From assembly GCA_016218715.1 (NCBI GenBank), contig JACRDG010000060.1:19781-83780 (forward strand): a DNA stretch of 64,000 nt, given 5' to 3'. Shown here piece after piece: positions 18,225 to 27,826 of the stretch. The notes under the pieces are model-generated. The model did not search any database. It had not been told where the DNA came from and saw only the letters and a list, made by a program, of their open reading frames with translations. Within the stretch, counting starts at the first letter, position 1, and the number at the start of each line of letters is the position of its first letter. The stretch is from Desulfomonile tiedjei (GTDB lineage Bacteria; Desulfobacterota; Desulfomonilia; Desulfomonilales; Desulfomonilaceae). The position numbers were made by a program, and so were the translations under genes.

Positions 18225-19658
18225 ATGAAACACAGGGTCTTGATCATGCGGTGCGACGAGTACCGAGCCGACGCCATTGCAGGGATCATCAAGGAAGGGA
18301 TGGAAGAGCTGGGCGTCAAACCCTTCGGCAAAACCTTGCTCAAACCGAACTGTGTCGCAGCCCACCCGGAGTTGTTCCCTCACGCGTTTACCCGGGCCGA
18401 GTTCCTCGAGGGTGCCATCCTGGCGATGAAAGCCAAAGGGGAAGCTGTCACGGAACTCGGTGTCGCCGAACGATCCGGGATCACCATCCCCACGCGCTGG
18501 TGTTTCAAGAACGCCGGGTACGACGAGGTGATCGCGCGGAACCGCGTTAGGGCCACCTACCTCGACGAAATGAAGCACGTCTCCGTTGAACTGAAGCACA
18601 AGGATCGTCTTCGGGATTTCATCTTTGTCCCCAAGCCGATTGCCGAGTGCGACTTCCTGGTGAACTTGCCAAAATTCAAGGCTCATCCCTGGACCAGGTT
18701 GACCCTCGCGTTGAAGAACTACATCGGCCTCCAGGACGACCGACACAGGCTTGTCGACCACAACAGCTTCCTGGAACACAAAATCGTCGACCTGCAGGAA
18801 GTCGTTCAGTCGAGCTTCATAGCGATCGACGCGATCTCGGCAGGCCAGAAAATGATGTTGACCCCGACTCCTTTCCACATGGGAGCCATAATCATGGGCT
18901 CCAACGCCTGCGCTGTGGACACCGTCGGATGTCACATCGTTCACGTCAAACCGCAGGATCTGGTTCACCTCCGAATGGCTGCTGAACGAGGATTCGGCCC
19001 TCTCGACCTGAGCGATATCGAGGTCGGCGGCGACTTTCCTCTGGACGAGATCCAGGAGCGCTGCACCGAATTCCAGTTCTGCCTGGAGCGTGTCGACCGG
19101 TATTTCGGTCCGGACGGCAACCTCGCATGCTCGGTAGGAGCATTCCCGGAAGACCACTCGCGGGACTATTGCTGGGGCGGATGTCCAGGCGCACTCCAGG
19201 AAGCGGTCCACATATTCCGCGTGTACTACCCCGATATACTCCAGGAGATGAAGAAGGTCAGGTACGTAGTGGGGAAGGTGGAAGCACCCCTGAATCTGGA
19301 GGACGGGGAACGGGTCCTCTTTGCCGGGGATTGCACGAGTTGGCAAGGAAACCTGAATGGGGAGAAGCTCGCCATCGCCGGTTCGTACAGGACCAGGGCG
19401 GAAGTCGATGCCCACAAAACCCGATCTAACGACATGATCCTCAAGATCGTCGGCCAACTCTGGGAGTGTTTCAAGAGCAGGTCATCCCGGCACTTGCACG
19501 CTCGCGGTTGCCCGGTGTCGGTTGCGGCCCACGTGAACTACCTTTCCGCGCTCGGTGGCGTCAAGAATCCCAACTTCGACCCGAGGAACGTTCTTTCAGT
19601 CAACTGGGCTTACCTGCAGATGCGGCTACATCGCTTCTGGAACCACCTTTTTGGATGA
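18225..19658 (+). CDS. DUF362 family protein
   Basis: 477 residues. The start is the ATG at 18225 behind AAGGTGG; GTG codons at 18216 and 18219 overlap that ribosome site. The N-terminal part matches DUF362 (LLKPNCVAAHPE, then a conserved FLVNLPKFKAH stretch and LALKNYIGLQDD). Members are found as single proteins or fused to ferredoxins, and the biochemical role is unsettled. No 4Fe-4S ferredoxin motif is present; a CWGGCPG pair lies near residue 316. No signal peptide or membrane helix is seen. It lies 134 bp after asnB on the same strand, so it may belong to the same surface-glycan unit. Confidence 0.75.
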   Translation: MKHRVLIMRCDEYRADAIAGIIKEGMEELGVKPFGKTLLKPNCVAAHPELFPHAFTRAEFLEGAILAMKAKGEAVTELGVAERSGITIPTRWCFKNAGYDEVIARNRVRATYLDEMKHVSVELKHKDRLRDFIFVPKPIAECDFLVNLPKFKAHPWTRLTLALKNYIGLQDDRHRLVDHNSFLEHKIVDLQEVVQSSFIAIDAISAGQKMMLTPTPFHMGAIIMGSNACAVDTVGCHIVHVKPQDLVHLRMAAERGFGPLDLSDIEVGGDFPLDEIQERCTEFQFCLERVDRYFGPDGNLACSVGAFPEDHSRDYCWGGCPGALQEAVHIFRVYYPDILQEMKKVRYVVGKVEAPLNLEDGERVLFAGDCTSWQGNLNGEKLAIAGSYRTRAEVDAHKTRSNDMILKIVGQLWECFKSRSSRHLHARGCPVSVAAHVNYLSALGGVKNPNFDPRNVLSVNWAYLQMRLHRFWNHLFG

Positions 19659-20005
19659 GTCGCAGAGACTCTTCCTCGTCCTACCAACTCCCCTAGCTAA
19701 AAAGCTACGACGAATGATGAAAACCGGGCAGTAGGACCGGCATCTTGCCGATCGATACCTGCCGGCTTCATAGGAATGCGCGATCAACGAAGTAGTACTG
19801 CTGAAGGGCGCTCCTGGGAAGTCTCCGGAGCGCAGTCAGGCTGTGCCGTCCGCAGCGGAGGAGACCTCTCGGGAAAAGCCCTTGGTAGTCCCCAGTCCAA
19901 TATTGCCTGGTTAAAAGCGCATTGGTGTCAGTGATGCAATTGCGGGTTCAAGCAGGCGACTCCTGAGAATCAATGCGACGCAGGTTCCCCGCCATCAGCT
20001 ACACC
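19659..20005. other. Intergenic region between convergent genes, 347 bp
   Basis: It holds one degenerate copy of the dispersed CCGGCAAGATGCCGG-type repeat (19734-19753, reverse orientation). No gene is supported. Confidence 0.4.
19734..19753 (-). repeat. Dispersed palindromic repeat, degenerate copy
   Basis: CCGGCATCTTGCCGATC is the reverse-strand version, with minor changes, of the element seen at 40220, 41361 and 44177. The near-palindromic core could form a short hairpin in RNA. Confidence 0.4.
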
Positions 20006-21763
20006 TTACCGGAGAACGAGAAGGAGCCACACGCTCGCGATAACGAGGCTGATGCAGGTCACCGGCGCACCATGCTTCAGGAATTCGTAGAACGTGATTC
20101 TGTACCCGGATTTCTCGGCAAGACCCACGGCGATGACATTCGCCGACGCCCCGATAATCGTGCCGTTGCCGCCGAAACACGCCCCCAGCGCCAGGGCCCA
20201 CCAGAGCACGCCACTTTCAGCCCCTGGAATAGATTTGCTCAGAAATGCCACCACAGGGAGCATGGTAGCGGTGAACGGGATATTGTCCACAATCGCAGAT
20301 AAGATCGCGGAAATCCAGAGGATAAACAGTATGGCCAGCACGAGGTTCCCCTTGCAGACCCACATCAATCGGTCCGCGACGTATTGGAGGATACCGGTCT
20401 GTTCCGCAGCGCCCACAATGATGAACAGCATGATGAAGAAGACCAGGGACGACCACTCCACATCTCGTTCGAGGACGTGCACGATGTCGCTTCCACTGAG
20501 CAGGAGAATCAAGGCAGCCCCGAGAAGCGCAGCGACGCTGACCTCCATGTGAAGCGCACCATGGAGCAGGAACAACACTATGACACCCAGAAGGACGGTC
20601 GAGCCCACCCAGAGGAGCCTGGCGTCGGTTATTCGATATTTCTCTTTGAGGAAACCGACCAGGTCCGCGACCTTTTCCACTTTGGCCTCCCCGTACTCTC
20701 GGCCATAGTACCACCTGGTGTAGAGAATCTGCGCTACCATCGTCACAAAAACCACAGGACCCAGTGACATGAGGAAATCGTTGAAAGTGAGCCCTGCGTA
20801 CGAACCGATCATGATATTGGGCGGGTCACCGATGAGCGTCGAGGTTCCTCCGAAATTCGACGCCATGATCTCCGGCAGCAGAAGAGCGAAAGGTGAAACC
20901 CTGAGAATCACGGATAGCTCGATGGTCACAGGGGTCAGCAGAAGCATGGTTGTCACATTGTCGAGAAATGCGCTCAGGACGGCAGTTATCACACAAAGGA
21001 GTGCGGCCAGCAGGAAAGTCTTTCCTCCAGTCAAACGGAAGGACATGTACGCCATCCACTGGAACACTCCGGATTCCTTCAAGACGCCGACAACGACCAT
21101 CATCCCCATGAGGAGAAAGATTACGTTCCAGTCCACAGCCTTGAGGCACTGGTGGAAGGTAAGCACCTGGTACGCCGGGTCGAAGTGCCCCGCGGTGTGC
21201 GTTATGGCGAGAAGCACGGCGGCACCGAGGAGCGCTGCCAGCGTCCGGTGCATGAGTTCGAGCGAGATGAGGGCGTAAATGCCCACGAGCACCGCCAGAG
21301 CGATCCAAAAGGAAGCGCCCACGTCCCGCTGGAGTGTCACCTTGAATTGACCGGTGAAGTGGTGGATACCCTTGGCGTCAACCCCCTGGTCGACGATGCC
21401 GACGGCCTCGACGGGCGGGGAAGTCTTGAAAGCGGGTTTTTGGAACTGGAGAGACCACTTGGTATTCCGTACGGTGTCAGGCGGAGCGTGAATCCTGATC
21501 TGGAACAGGCCGTTATCGCCGGTTTCAGGTTTCATCCGGGCCCTGCCGCCCGCTGAAGCGGAGTCGTTCATTACAAAAGGGCGGCCGTCGGCAAAGACCT
21601 CCAGCCGGACCTCATCGAGAGGGCTCCCTGTGGCGTCCTCGACGCTTCCCTGGAGAATCAACACCGCAATTGGCGGAGCCAGCTCTTCGCTCCGGCTGAC
21701 GTCCGCCATCGAAATCATCGCTACGATGAAGACCAACCCTATGACATATAAACGTTTCACCAT
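20006..21763 (-). CDS. ArsB/NhaD-superfamily ion transporter with periplasmic N-terminal domain
   Basis: 585 residues, starting at 21763 with GGGAG 7 nt upstream; the frame extends 10 codons further without a site. Residues 1-26 form a signal peptide or first helix. About 35-145 is a beta-rich, Ig/carboxypeptidase-regulatory-like domain with no hydrophobic stretch. The remainder is a polytopic ion-transporter domain of about ten helices. It carries the paired re-entrant motifs of this superfamily: SAFLDNVTTMLLLTP with IGDPPNIMIG, and SAIVDNIPFTATMLP with GNGTIIGASANVIAVG. These point to Na+/H+ antiport or anion export. The extra periplasmic domain is unusual in my knowledge of NhaD/ArsB proteins. 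Substrate is uncertain. Confidence 0.85.
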   Translation of the reverse strand: MVKRLYVIGLVFIVAMISMADVSRSEELAPPIAVLILQGSVEDATGSPLDEVRLEVFADGRPFVMNDSASAGGRARMKPETGDNGLFQIRIHAPPDTVRNTKWSLQFQKPAFKTSPPVEAVGIVDQGVDAKGIHHFTGQFKVTLQRDVGASFWIALAVLVGIYALISLELMHRTLAALLGAAVLLAITHTAGHFDPAYQVLTFHQCLKAVDWNVIFLLMGMMVVVGVLKESGVFQWMAYMSFRLTGGKTFLLAALLCVITAVLSAFLDNVTTMLLLTPVTIELSVILRVSPFALLLPEIMASNFGGTSTLIGDPPNIMIGSYAGLTFNDFLMSLGPVVFVTMVAQILYTRWYYGREYGEAKVEKVADLVGFLKEKYRITDARLLWVGSTVLLGVIVLFLLHGALHMEVSVAALLGAALILLLSGSDIVHVLERDVEWSSLVFFIMLFIIVGAAEQTGILQYVADRLMWVCKGNLVLAILFILWISAILSAIVDNIPFTATMLPVVAFLSKSIPGAESGVLWWALALGACFGGNGTIIGASANVIAVGLAEKSGYRITFYEFLKHGAPVTCISLVIASVWLLLVLR

Positions 21764-22054
21764 CGTTTGCTCCCTTTCTGTACCTTCGTCCAAAACGCGG
21801 AGCTATACACCCGCGCCAGGTGGTGCACGCGCCGCTTCCCCGCTCTATTATCCAGCATAGCCCCGACTGGGGCAGTCATAGGCCGTATTGGTTATATCAT
21901 ATTGAGCGTGAGTGAGGGTGACTGTAACGGCGTGGGACTGCCGGGCATGCGACGAACCGTCTTCTCTGGGCCGAGCGGTTCCGAGGTGTGCTGCAGCAAG
22001 GTCTCTTGCAGCAGACGACACCCGGTGCCCGTCAAGAGGAAAGTATCGGCTGTC

Positions 22055-23047
22055 CTACCCTTCGTTCCCCGGTTTCCGTTCCTCGAGGGTGAACCCCTTC
22101 ATGCGCAGGCCTGGTCGCTTGGAGACCGTGGATTCCGGTGATTGCGCGGGTAGAGACGACTGCACGCCCCACTTGAACTTGGCGGGTGTTGTTTCGGCGT
22201 TCACGGAGGGGACTGAGGACTGCTTCCGAGGACCGGCGGACGATCCGGGCGGTGCGGCAACGTCAGCACTTGTCTGTTCGTCTTCCCCGGCAGCGACAAG
22301 GTTGAACCGTTTCAAGTTCCCGGTCTCGTCACTCACCGTGGCCTGACGTACGTTCATCCGTTCCTGATCGAGGTCCACAACGAGTCGATAGGCTTTCTTT
22401 CTGTCCTTGCGATCCACCAATTCCACATAGACGAGGTTGTCGGTAATCCCAGCCGTTTTCACCACCATCCTTGCGTCGGCCTGATTGGTGGACGAAATCG
22501 CCGGCGACACTGACTTGCTCGGCGCGAGGGATTCTCTCCCTGCAGGGTGTCCTCTGGTCACCACCGACCCGCGAGGGAGCCCCCCTGCCGGGTTCACGTT
22601 TGCTTTTCCGCCAGGTCCAGTCCCGAGCGTGAGGCGCACCGTAACCATGTCGGCGGCCTGCTCGATCTTGAAGGCCGGTACCGGACGATCCCCAAAATCG
22701 ACCACCAGTCTCGACCGTGATTCCACCGAACCTATTCGAATCTCGTTGATCGGGTCCCGATGTACCGCGATCTTCCCGGGAATCTTACCCAGTCCGGTTG
22801 ACTCGAAATCGAGCACCAGCCTGAAAGGCTTCCCCATCACAAACGCGGAGTGTTTCCCTATCTCCCCTTCGAACCGGATCGTGAGCTGCGTCATGTCAGG
22901 ATTGAGACGCACCGCGGTTATCCGTCCTCGTTCCTCACCCGCTCCGGACGTGGCCGCAGCGAGGAGCAACACGAGGGAAACCGCAAGCGTCAGCCACTTC
23001 GTCCGTGCGCCTTCTCTGTTGGTCATGTTTGGTGTTTCAGGTACCAT
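22055..23047 (-). CDS. Exported AMIN-domain protein
   Basis: 330 residues from 23047. The start is uncertain: Met at 23026 is the alternative, but the promoter at 23086-23114 fits the longer form. A hydrophobic signal segment lies at about 19-35. An AMIN domain follows (about 40-120: LTIRFEGEI, FRLVLDFES, SRLVVDFGDR) and a second similar beta-rich region may lie near 200-240. The tail is low-complexity. AMIN domains bind peptidoglycan or septal sites, and are found in AmiC amidases and PilQ secretins; here no amidase or secretin domain follows. A periplasmic wall-binding or pilus-related role is possible. Confidence 0.7.
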   Translation of the reverse strand: MVPETPNMTNREGARTKWLTLAVSLVLLLAAATSGAGEERGRITAVRLNPDMTQLTIRFEGEIGKHSAFVMGKPFRLVLDFESTGLGKIPGKIAVHRDPINEIRIGSVESRSRLVVDFGDRPVPAFKIEQAADMVTVRLTLGTGPGGKANVNPAGGLPRGSVVTRGHPAGRESLAPSKSVSPAISSTNQADARMVVKTAGITDNLVYVELVDRKDRKKAYRLVVDLDQERMNVRQATVSDETGNLKRFNLVAAGEDEQTSADVAAPPGSSAGPRKQSSVPSVNAETTPAKFKWGVQSSLPAQSPESTVSKRPGLRMKGFTLEERKPGNEG

Positions 23048-23406
23048 AGCTGCCCGGCCGCTCTCAGACAAACATCGTTCGAGCGAGGGTACCATACCAG
23101 AGGGCTTATGTCAAAATAATTCTAATGATTAAGGTGTTAACGATGTTCGCTCAACTTATTTATTATGTATTCATATCTCTGTTTTGATATATCAGGTGAT
23201 ACCTATCGGGGCTATCATCCGGCGCGTCCGTGGCCCGCAGTCCCATGAGGACGTTGCAGGAAGGGACCATGTGTGCGATAACATTTCCGGGAAAGCCGAC
23301 TGGCCGACCTGCGAGGATTCAGACAACGATTCATAGCGCTCGGAACGCGTGAGACAGCGGAAATTCCCTCAAGGCCGAGCCTTCCGAGAGCCCCAGGTAT
23401 CCTGTA
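23048..23406. other. AT-rich divergent promoter region, 359 bp
   Basis: This stretch is strikingly AT-rich (about 23105-23200) against the GC-rich background and separates two divergently transcribed genes. A minus-strand promoter is listed separately. For the plus-strand methyltransferase no convincing promoter was picked. GATATATC (about 23186-23193) is a short palindrome within it. Confidence 0.5.
23086..23114 (-). promoter_or_regulatory. Candidate sigma-70 promoter for the AMIN-domain gene
   Basis: On the minus strand TTGACA (23114-23109) and TACCCT (23091-23086) are separated by exactly 17 bp. The leader to the start codon at 23047 would be about 30 nt. Confidence 0.5.
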
Positions 23407-24114
23407 ATGCTGTATGATCGTGGCGAGTTACTTCCGGTTACGACGGAACCCGCCGTCGAGGTGCCGCTTAAGCTCTTGCCACGCGAGAGCTATGACGGGG
23501 TTGATGAGTTCGACCCGATTCGCTACTACTTCTGGCCGATTCTCGGCCCAATGTATCGGCGAAGGGTAGAGTTATGTCTCGGGGAGTGCAAACCCGGCAA
23601 GCGGGTCCTGGAAGTCGGTTTCGGCGCCGGTGCTACGTTTGTGAACCTGCACGATCTGTATCAGGAGATCCACGGCTTGGATCTCTCAGCTTCCGTGGAA
23701 CGGGTCGGCGAAGTTTACCATCGGATGGGGATCGATGTTCACCTGCGGAACGGCAACGTTCTCGATATGCCGTACGAGGACTCTTCGTTCGACACCGTAC
23801 TACTGATAAGCATTCTGGAGCACGTACGTCCGGCTGAACTCCCACGGGCCTTCTCGGAGATCGCCCGGCTGCTTAAGGTCGGCGGGCAGGTGGTGTACGG
23901 CGTCCCGATCAATCGCCCGATCACGACGTGGGCATTCCGATTGTTGGGACATCGCATTAGCGAGCATCATTTCTCCACTGAGGTCGACGTGAGAAATGCT
24001 GCCTCACAGGCGCTGAGAGGAGTGCGTCTCGTCCGTATGCTGAGCAGGCCATCCTTTCTTGGGCCGGTCTATGAGGTAGGGCATTTTATGAAAGACCGGC
24101 CTCGAACAGGCTGA
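23407..24114 (+). CDS. Class I SAM-dependent methyltransferase
   Basis: 235 residues. The SAM-binding motif I is VLEVGFGAGATF (Glu69 region). The acidic residue of motif II follows in IHGLDLSASV, and the Methyltransf_11 pattern continues with MPYEDSSFDTVLLISILEHV and a LLKVGGQVVYGVP strand. It is cytosolic. The substrate is unknown. The gene ends 28 bp before a GT-C-like/TPR membrane protein, which suggests co-transcription and perhaps a role in modifying glycans or lipids of the same locus. Confidence 0.82.
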   Translation: MLYDRGELLPVTTEPAVEVPLKLLPRESYDGVDEFDPIRYYFWPILGPMYRRRVELCLGECKPGKRVLEVGFGAGATFVNLHDLYQEIHGLDLSASVERVGEVYHRMGIDVHLRNGNVLDMPYEDSSFDTVLLISILEHVRPAELPRAFSEIARLLKVGGQVVYGVPINRPITTWAFRLLGHRISEHHFSTEVDVRNAASQALRGVRLVRMLSRPSFLGPVYEVGHFMKDRPRTG

Positions 24115-24142
24115 TAGATGTGCCGGACGTTGGGAACTGCAC

Positions 24143-26737
24143 GTGGCTGACGAAGTTCAGATTGCACTGGACGGGCGACGGACCGATCTCGGCTCGTTTA
24201 TCGACAGACCTTCAGCCAGATGGGTGGCGGTTCCCCTGCTCTTCCTCGTCTTCCTTATTTTGCCCGCGGCGCTTCACTACCCCGGCTTCTCTTCACCGAT
24301 GATCTATGATTCTTGGTCGTACATCGGCAGCAGAGCCGGTGCGTTTGCAGCCCAGGATCTGTCGCAGGTGCTCGGCATCATCGCCGCGCGTCCTCTCTTG
24401 ATGATCACCTTTTACTGGAACCATATGTTGACGGGCATGGATCCGTACTATTTTCGACTGTTCAATACGGTCGTCCTGTCGGCCACGGCATCCGTCCTGG
24501 TGTTCCTGAGCTTTTCGATTCTCGAGATCCCAGCGCTGAGGGTACGAGGAACAAGGCTACGGAAGCTGACGCTCAGCGTCTTTGTCGGCGCAATCTTTGT
24601 GGTCCATCCTCTGCAAACCTTTGTGGCGTTGTACATCATACAGCGAGAAGCCATTATGGCGTGTTTCTTCTACTTCTCGGCTCTCGCCCTCTATGTATCG
24701 ACCCGGTCACGGGGCATATCGCGACCCGGTCTGGGTTATGCCGCAACCGGATTCCTCTTTCTCGCCGGCATGCTGAGCAAAGAAAACCTGATCACCTTGC
24801 CTGCAGTGCTGGTTCTCGCAGAAGTAATCCTCTTTCGCGAGAACTTCAGAGGCCTTCTCCGGAGGGTTCTCATCATAGCCGCGGTGACGATCCCTCCTCT
24901 AATCACCTATGTCCTTATTATCTCACAGTTGCAGGGATCCCAAACCGTCCATCCCCCAGGCATCGTCGAGCGCCTGTTCCACCATTATCGGGACAGCGGC
25001 CTGACCCCGCGCGAAGTGCTGTTGACCGAGTGTCGCGTGCTTTTCTCCTACATGGCCATGATCGTCGCTCCGTTCTGGCACGGTGTGCAGCTCATTAGGG
25101 CTGAGAACGTCTCGACGTCGGTCATGGAACCACCGGCCACTGCGGCCGCGTGCGCGGGGATCCTCGGATTGATCGCTCTGGGGTTGAGCCTCATCCGGAA
25201 AAGGCCGATCGCCTCCTTTGGGATACTCTTCTTTCTTGTGACCGTGGCCCCCGAGTCACTCCTGATTCCCCAATTCCTCTTCTTTGGTTACCGGCCGATC
25301 CTTCCCATGGCAGGGGTGTTGTTGATCCTGGCGGATGCACTACTGGCCCTATGGAACTGGGCCGAAGCACGCATGTTGTGGCGGGCAGCGCCGAAAGTTG
25401 CCGCTGCAGCATTGGCACTGGTTCTGGTTGGTTCCCTGAGTCGGTTGACCCTTTCACAGGCGCACGGATGGAAGCCCTACCAGTTCTGGCAAGAGGCATA
25501 CACACAACTGCCTCAGTCCTCAGACAGGGTGGAGATGACCCCGTACGCGACGGTTCTCCTAAGCTTCGGCGGCGAGTTGAACAAGGCCGGCGAATACGCC
25601 AGGGCGATCCACATCCTTTCCCGGGCTGTTGAGGTTGCCTGTCACCGTCAGCCGTTCGCAAGCGACGCGGAGCCTCTTCCGACCGGCGCTCACTCGACTC
25701 AAGCCGTGTTGGACGCCAGCCGGCTCCGCAGCTGTCCCGAGATGAACCCCGACTTCTTTATTGCCTACAATTACCTCGGCATGGCCCTCGAAGGACTGGG
25801 CAAGACCTCGGAGGCCATCGAGTCGTATCGGGAGGCGGTCAAACTCAGGCCGGATTCCCCGGAGTCGTACAACTACCTGGGTGCTGCTTTGCTGAAATCG
25901 GGCGATATGCAGGATGCGGTCGAGTTGTTCCAAAAGGCTGTTCGGCTCCAGCCGGGATATGCCCCGGCCCACAACAACTTGGGAGATGCGATGCTCAGGT
26001 CAGGCCGAGCGGCCGAGGCTGTGGAGCACTTTCGCACCGCGATCCGATTCCAACCCGAATTCGCTGCAGCGTACAACAATCTGGGGAACGCGTTCTTGCA
26101 AATGGGAATGCTCGCGGAGGCGGTCAAGCACTATCGAAGGGGCATCGACCTCGCACCCGACTCGGCGGAGTTGCGCAACAACCTTGGAGCAGCCTTGCTG
26201 AGGTCGAACGACCTACTCAGTGCCCGCGATAGCTTCGAGCAGGCGGTTGCGCTCAAGCCGACCTTTTCCAAAGCCCAGGCCAATCTCGGCATGACCTTAC
26301 TCCGACTGGGAGAGACAGGGGCTGCTGTGAGCCACTTGAGGAAGGCGGTCGCGCTCGACCCTCGCCTCGCGACGGCCCACATGCTCCTCGGTGTTGCGTT
26401 GGAGAGATCAGGAGAAGAAGGCCATGCAGCGGACGAGTACTCCCAAGCGCTTGCCATCGATCCTCGCCTGGTCGAAGCTCACTACCGTCTCGCTGCCATT
26501 GCGGCAAGGCGGGCCGATCTACCCCTGGCCACATTGCATTACGAGGCGGTCGTGGACCTGGACCCCGCCCATTATATGGCTCACAGCGCTTTAGGAGCCA
26601 TCTTCTTGTCGGCCGGAGCATTCGACAGAGCAGTAGAGCACCTGCGAAAGGCCCTTGCGATACACCAGGACCTGCCGGAAGCGAAGCGAAACCTGGAGGC
26701 TGCCCTCCAGCGATCGAGAGAGGGAAAACACGAATAG
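24143..26737 (+). CDS. Polytopic membrane protein with C-terminal TPR array (TMTC/GT-C-like)
   Basis: 864 residues from a GTG start at 24143. The N-terminal 450 residues contain about ten hydrophobic helices. The first periplasmic loop holds YDSWSYI (Asp56), positioned like the acidic catalytic motif of GT-C glycosyltransferases. Residues about 535-860 hold nine to ten TPR units, several with the N-N-L-G core (AHNNLGDAM, AYNNLGNAF), spaced at 34 residues. Polytopic-plus-TPR is the layout of TMTC-type O-mannosyltransferases and of many uncharacterised bacterial relatives. Inferred role: transfer of a polyprenyl-linked sugar to periplasmic protein, or assembly of a surface structure. The pilin gene starts 381 bp downstream. 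Confidence 0.75.
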   Translation: MADEVQIALDGRRTDLGSFIDRPSARWVAVPLLFLVFLILPAALHYPGFSSPMIYDSWSYIGSRAGAFAAQDLSQVLGIIAARPLLMITFYWNHMLTGMDPYYFRLFNTVVLSATASVLVFLSFSILEIPALRVRGTRLRKLTLSVFVGAIFVVHPLQTFVALYIIQREAIMACFFYFSALALYVSTRSRGISRPGLGYAATGFLFLAGMLSKENLITLPAVLVLAEVILFRENFRGLLRRVLIIAAVTIPPLITYVLIISQLQGSQTVHPPGIVERLFHHYRDSGLTPREVLLTECRVLFSYMAMIVAPFWHGVQLIRAENVSTSVMEPPATAAACAGILGLIALGLSLIRKRPIASFGILFFLVTVAPESLLIPQFLFFGYRPILPMAGVLLILADALLALWNWAEARMLWRAAPKVAAAALALVLVGSLSRLTLSQAHGWKPYQFWQEAYTQLPQSSDRVEMTPYATVLLSFGGELNKAGEYARAIHILSRAVEVACHRQPFASDAEPLPTGAHSTQAVLDASRLRSCPEMNPDFFIAYNYLGMALEGLGKTSEAIESYREAVKLRPDSPESYNYLGAALLKSGDMQDAVELFQKAVRLQPGYAPAHNNLGDAMLRSGRAAEAVEHFRTAIRFQPEFAAAYNNLGNAFLQMGMLAEAVKHYRRGIDLAPDSAELRNNLGAALLRSNDLLSARDSFEQAVALKPTFSKAQANLGMTLLRLGETGAAVSHLRKAVALDPRLATAHMLLGVALERSGEEGHAADEYSQALAIDPRLVEAHYRLAAIAARRADLPLATLHYEAVVDLDPAHYMAHSALGAIFLSAGAFDRAVEHLRKALAIHQDLPEAKRNLEAALQRSREGKHE

Positions 26738-27118
26738 CGAGGCCCGATCGACCGCACGTAGCGGCACTTCGGTGCTAGCGGAAAAGTCGACCTCACAGAG
26801 ACAAAAAACGTCCCGCCCTGTCAATGATCTTGACATAATCAACCAACGTGATATCGGCATGTTAACTGAAAGCATAGCGGCGAGTGACAATTTTCGTCTT
26901 CGCGTGTCATTTCATCATATACGGCCACACGGGGCGGAAGGTCACTGTTTCCAGCGTATGTGGCCGATTGCTGAACTGGCATATTCCTTGCAATAGTCCA
27001 GCCGGTAACTTCGGTTGTCCGGAATTGGGATGAATGCTCCGAAACGACTCAGGAGTGTCACAGGAAATCGGGCCGTGGGGCCCCAATTCCTTAAGAAACA
27101 GACAGGAAGGAGGAACGT
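26738..27118. other. Leader region of the pilin gene, 381 bp
   Basis: It contains the sigma-54 promoter at 26977-26992 and a predicted leader of about 115 nt. Upstream of the promoter about 230 bp are available for activator binding. No enhancer palindrome was identified with confidence. Confidence 0.5.
26977..26992 (+). promoter_or_regulatory. Sigma-54 (RpoN) promoter of the pilin gene
   Basis: TGGCAT-ATTCC-TTGCA matches the -24/-12 consensus TGGCAY-N5-TTGCA. GG at 26978-26979 and GC at 26990-26991 are exactly 10 bp apart, the required spacing. Transcription would begin near 27003. Pilin genes in several proteobacteria are RpoN-dependent through PilR. Confidence 0.8.
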
Positions 27119-27769
27119 ATGTTAAGTAAGATCAAAGGCATGAAGGGTTTCACCTTGATCGAGCTTATGGTCGTTGTGGCGATCATCGGAATCATCTTGG
27201 CCATCGCCATTCCGTACTATGTCTCGTACAAGAGAACCTCTTGCGACCGTGCGGCAAGCGCTGACATCGGCAAGGTTTCAGCGACCCTGGAGCGGCTGGG
27301 TAACGAGCTTGTCGACCTGAACCTGAAGTTCGACAATGACGCAGCCGGCTATCAGATCTACACCGAGAACCTGTTGCAGTACCTCGTCGGGCCGTATTAC
27401 GGTTTCCGGGGCGGCACGATCAAATGCGACGTTCTCATGATGATCTCTAACGAGGCGACCCGGTATAACGTTCAGGGTTGCGCCACGAAGGGAAGCCACC
27501 CGATGGGCCGTGAGAGCCGTTACGTGTATCGTGCACCGGTTGCCGGTGGCGGTGACTTGCCCGCGACCATATTGGCGACGTGCGGCCCCAACAAAGGCGA
27601 CGGAGCGTCCGCCAATTGGAACAACTATCCCCTGTCCGGCGGCGGTATTGAATACTGCTATACAGAGACCATGGTCGAGACGACATCAACCGCGCCCGAC
27701 ACCTACCGGTCCTTTACGTCAAGAACTCCGTCTTCAGCCAACTGCAAAGCCCTCACCGGTTTCGATTGA
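27119..27769 (+). CDS. Type IV pilin (PilA/PilE-like), cysteine-rich
   Basis: 216 residues, preceded by GGAAGGAGG. The class III leader MLSKIKGMKG is followed by FTLIELMVVVAIIGIILAIA; prepilin peptidase would cut after Gly10, leaving N-terminal Phe and Glu5, as required for pilus assembly. The globular part carries six cysteines (in TSC, IKC, QGC, ATC, EYC, NCK contexts), an even number that could form three disulfides. Many type IV pilins have one disulfide loop. It could be the major pilin or a pseudopilin; the strong dedicated promoter and terminator favour an abundant major subunit. No pilus assembly genes are in the window. Confidence 0.92.
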   Translation: MLSKIKGMKGFTLIELMVVVAIIGIILAIAIPYYVSYKRTSCDRAASADIGKVSATLERLGNELVDLNLKFDNDAAGYQIYTENLLQYLVGPYYGFRGGTIKCDVLMMISNEATRYNVQGCATKGSHPMGRESRYVYRAPVAGGGDLPATILATCGPNKGDGASANWNNYPLSGGGIEYCYTETMVETTSTAPDTYRSFTSRTPSSANCKALTGFD

Positions 27770-27792
27770 TACCATCAAGGGCCACGCATAAG

Positions 27793-27826
27793 CCGGTCCC
27801 TCCCAAAGGGGGACCGGTTTTTGTTT
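27793..27826 (+). terminator. Intrinsic terminator of the pilin gene
   Basis: CCGGTCCC (27793-27800) pairs with GGGACCGG (27810-27817), directly followed by TTTTTGTTTT. It lies 24 bp after the stop codon, so the pilin is a single-gene transcript. Confidence 0.9.
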
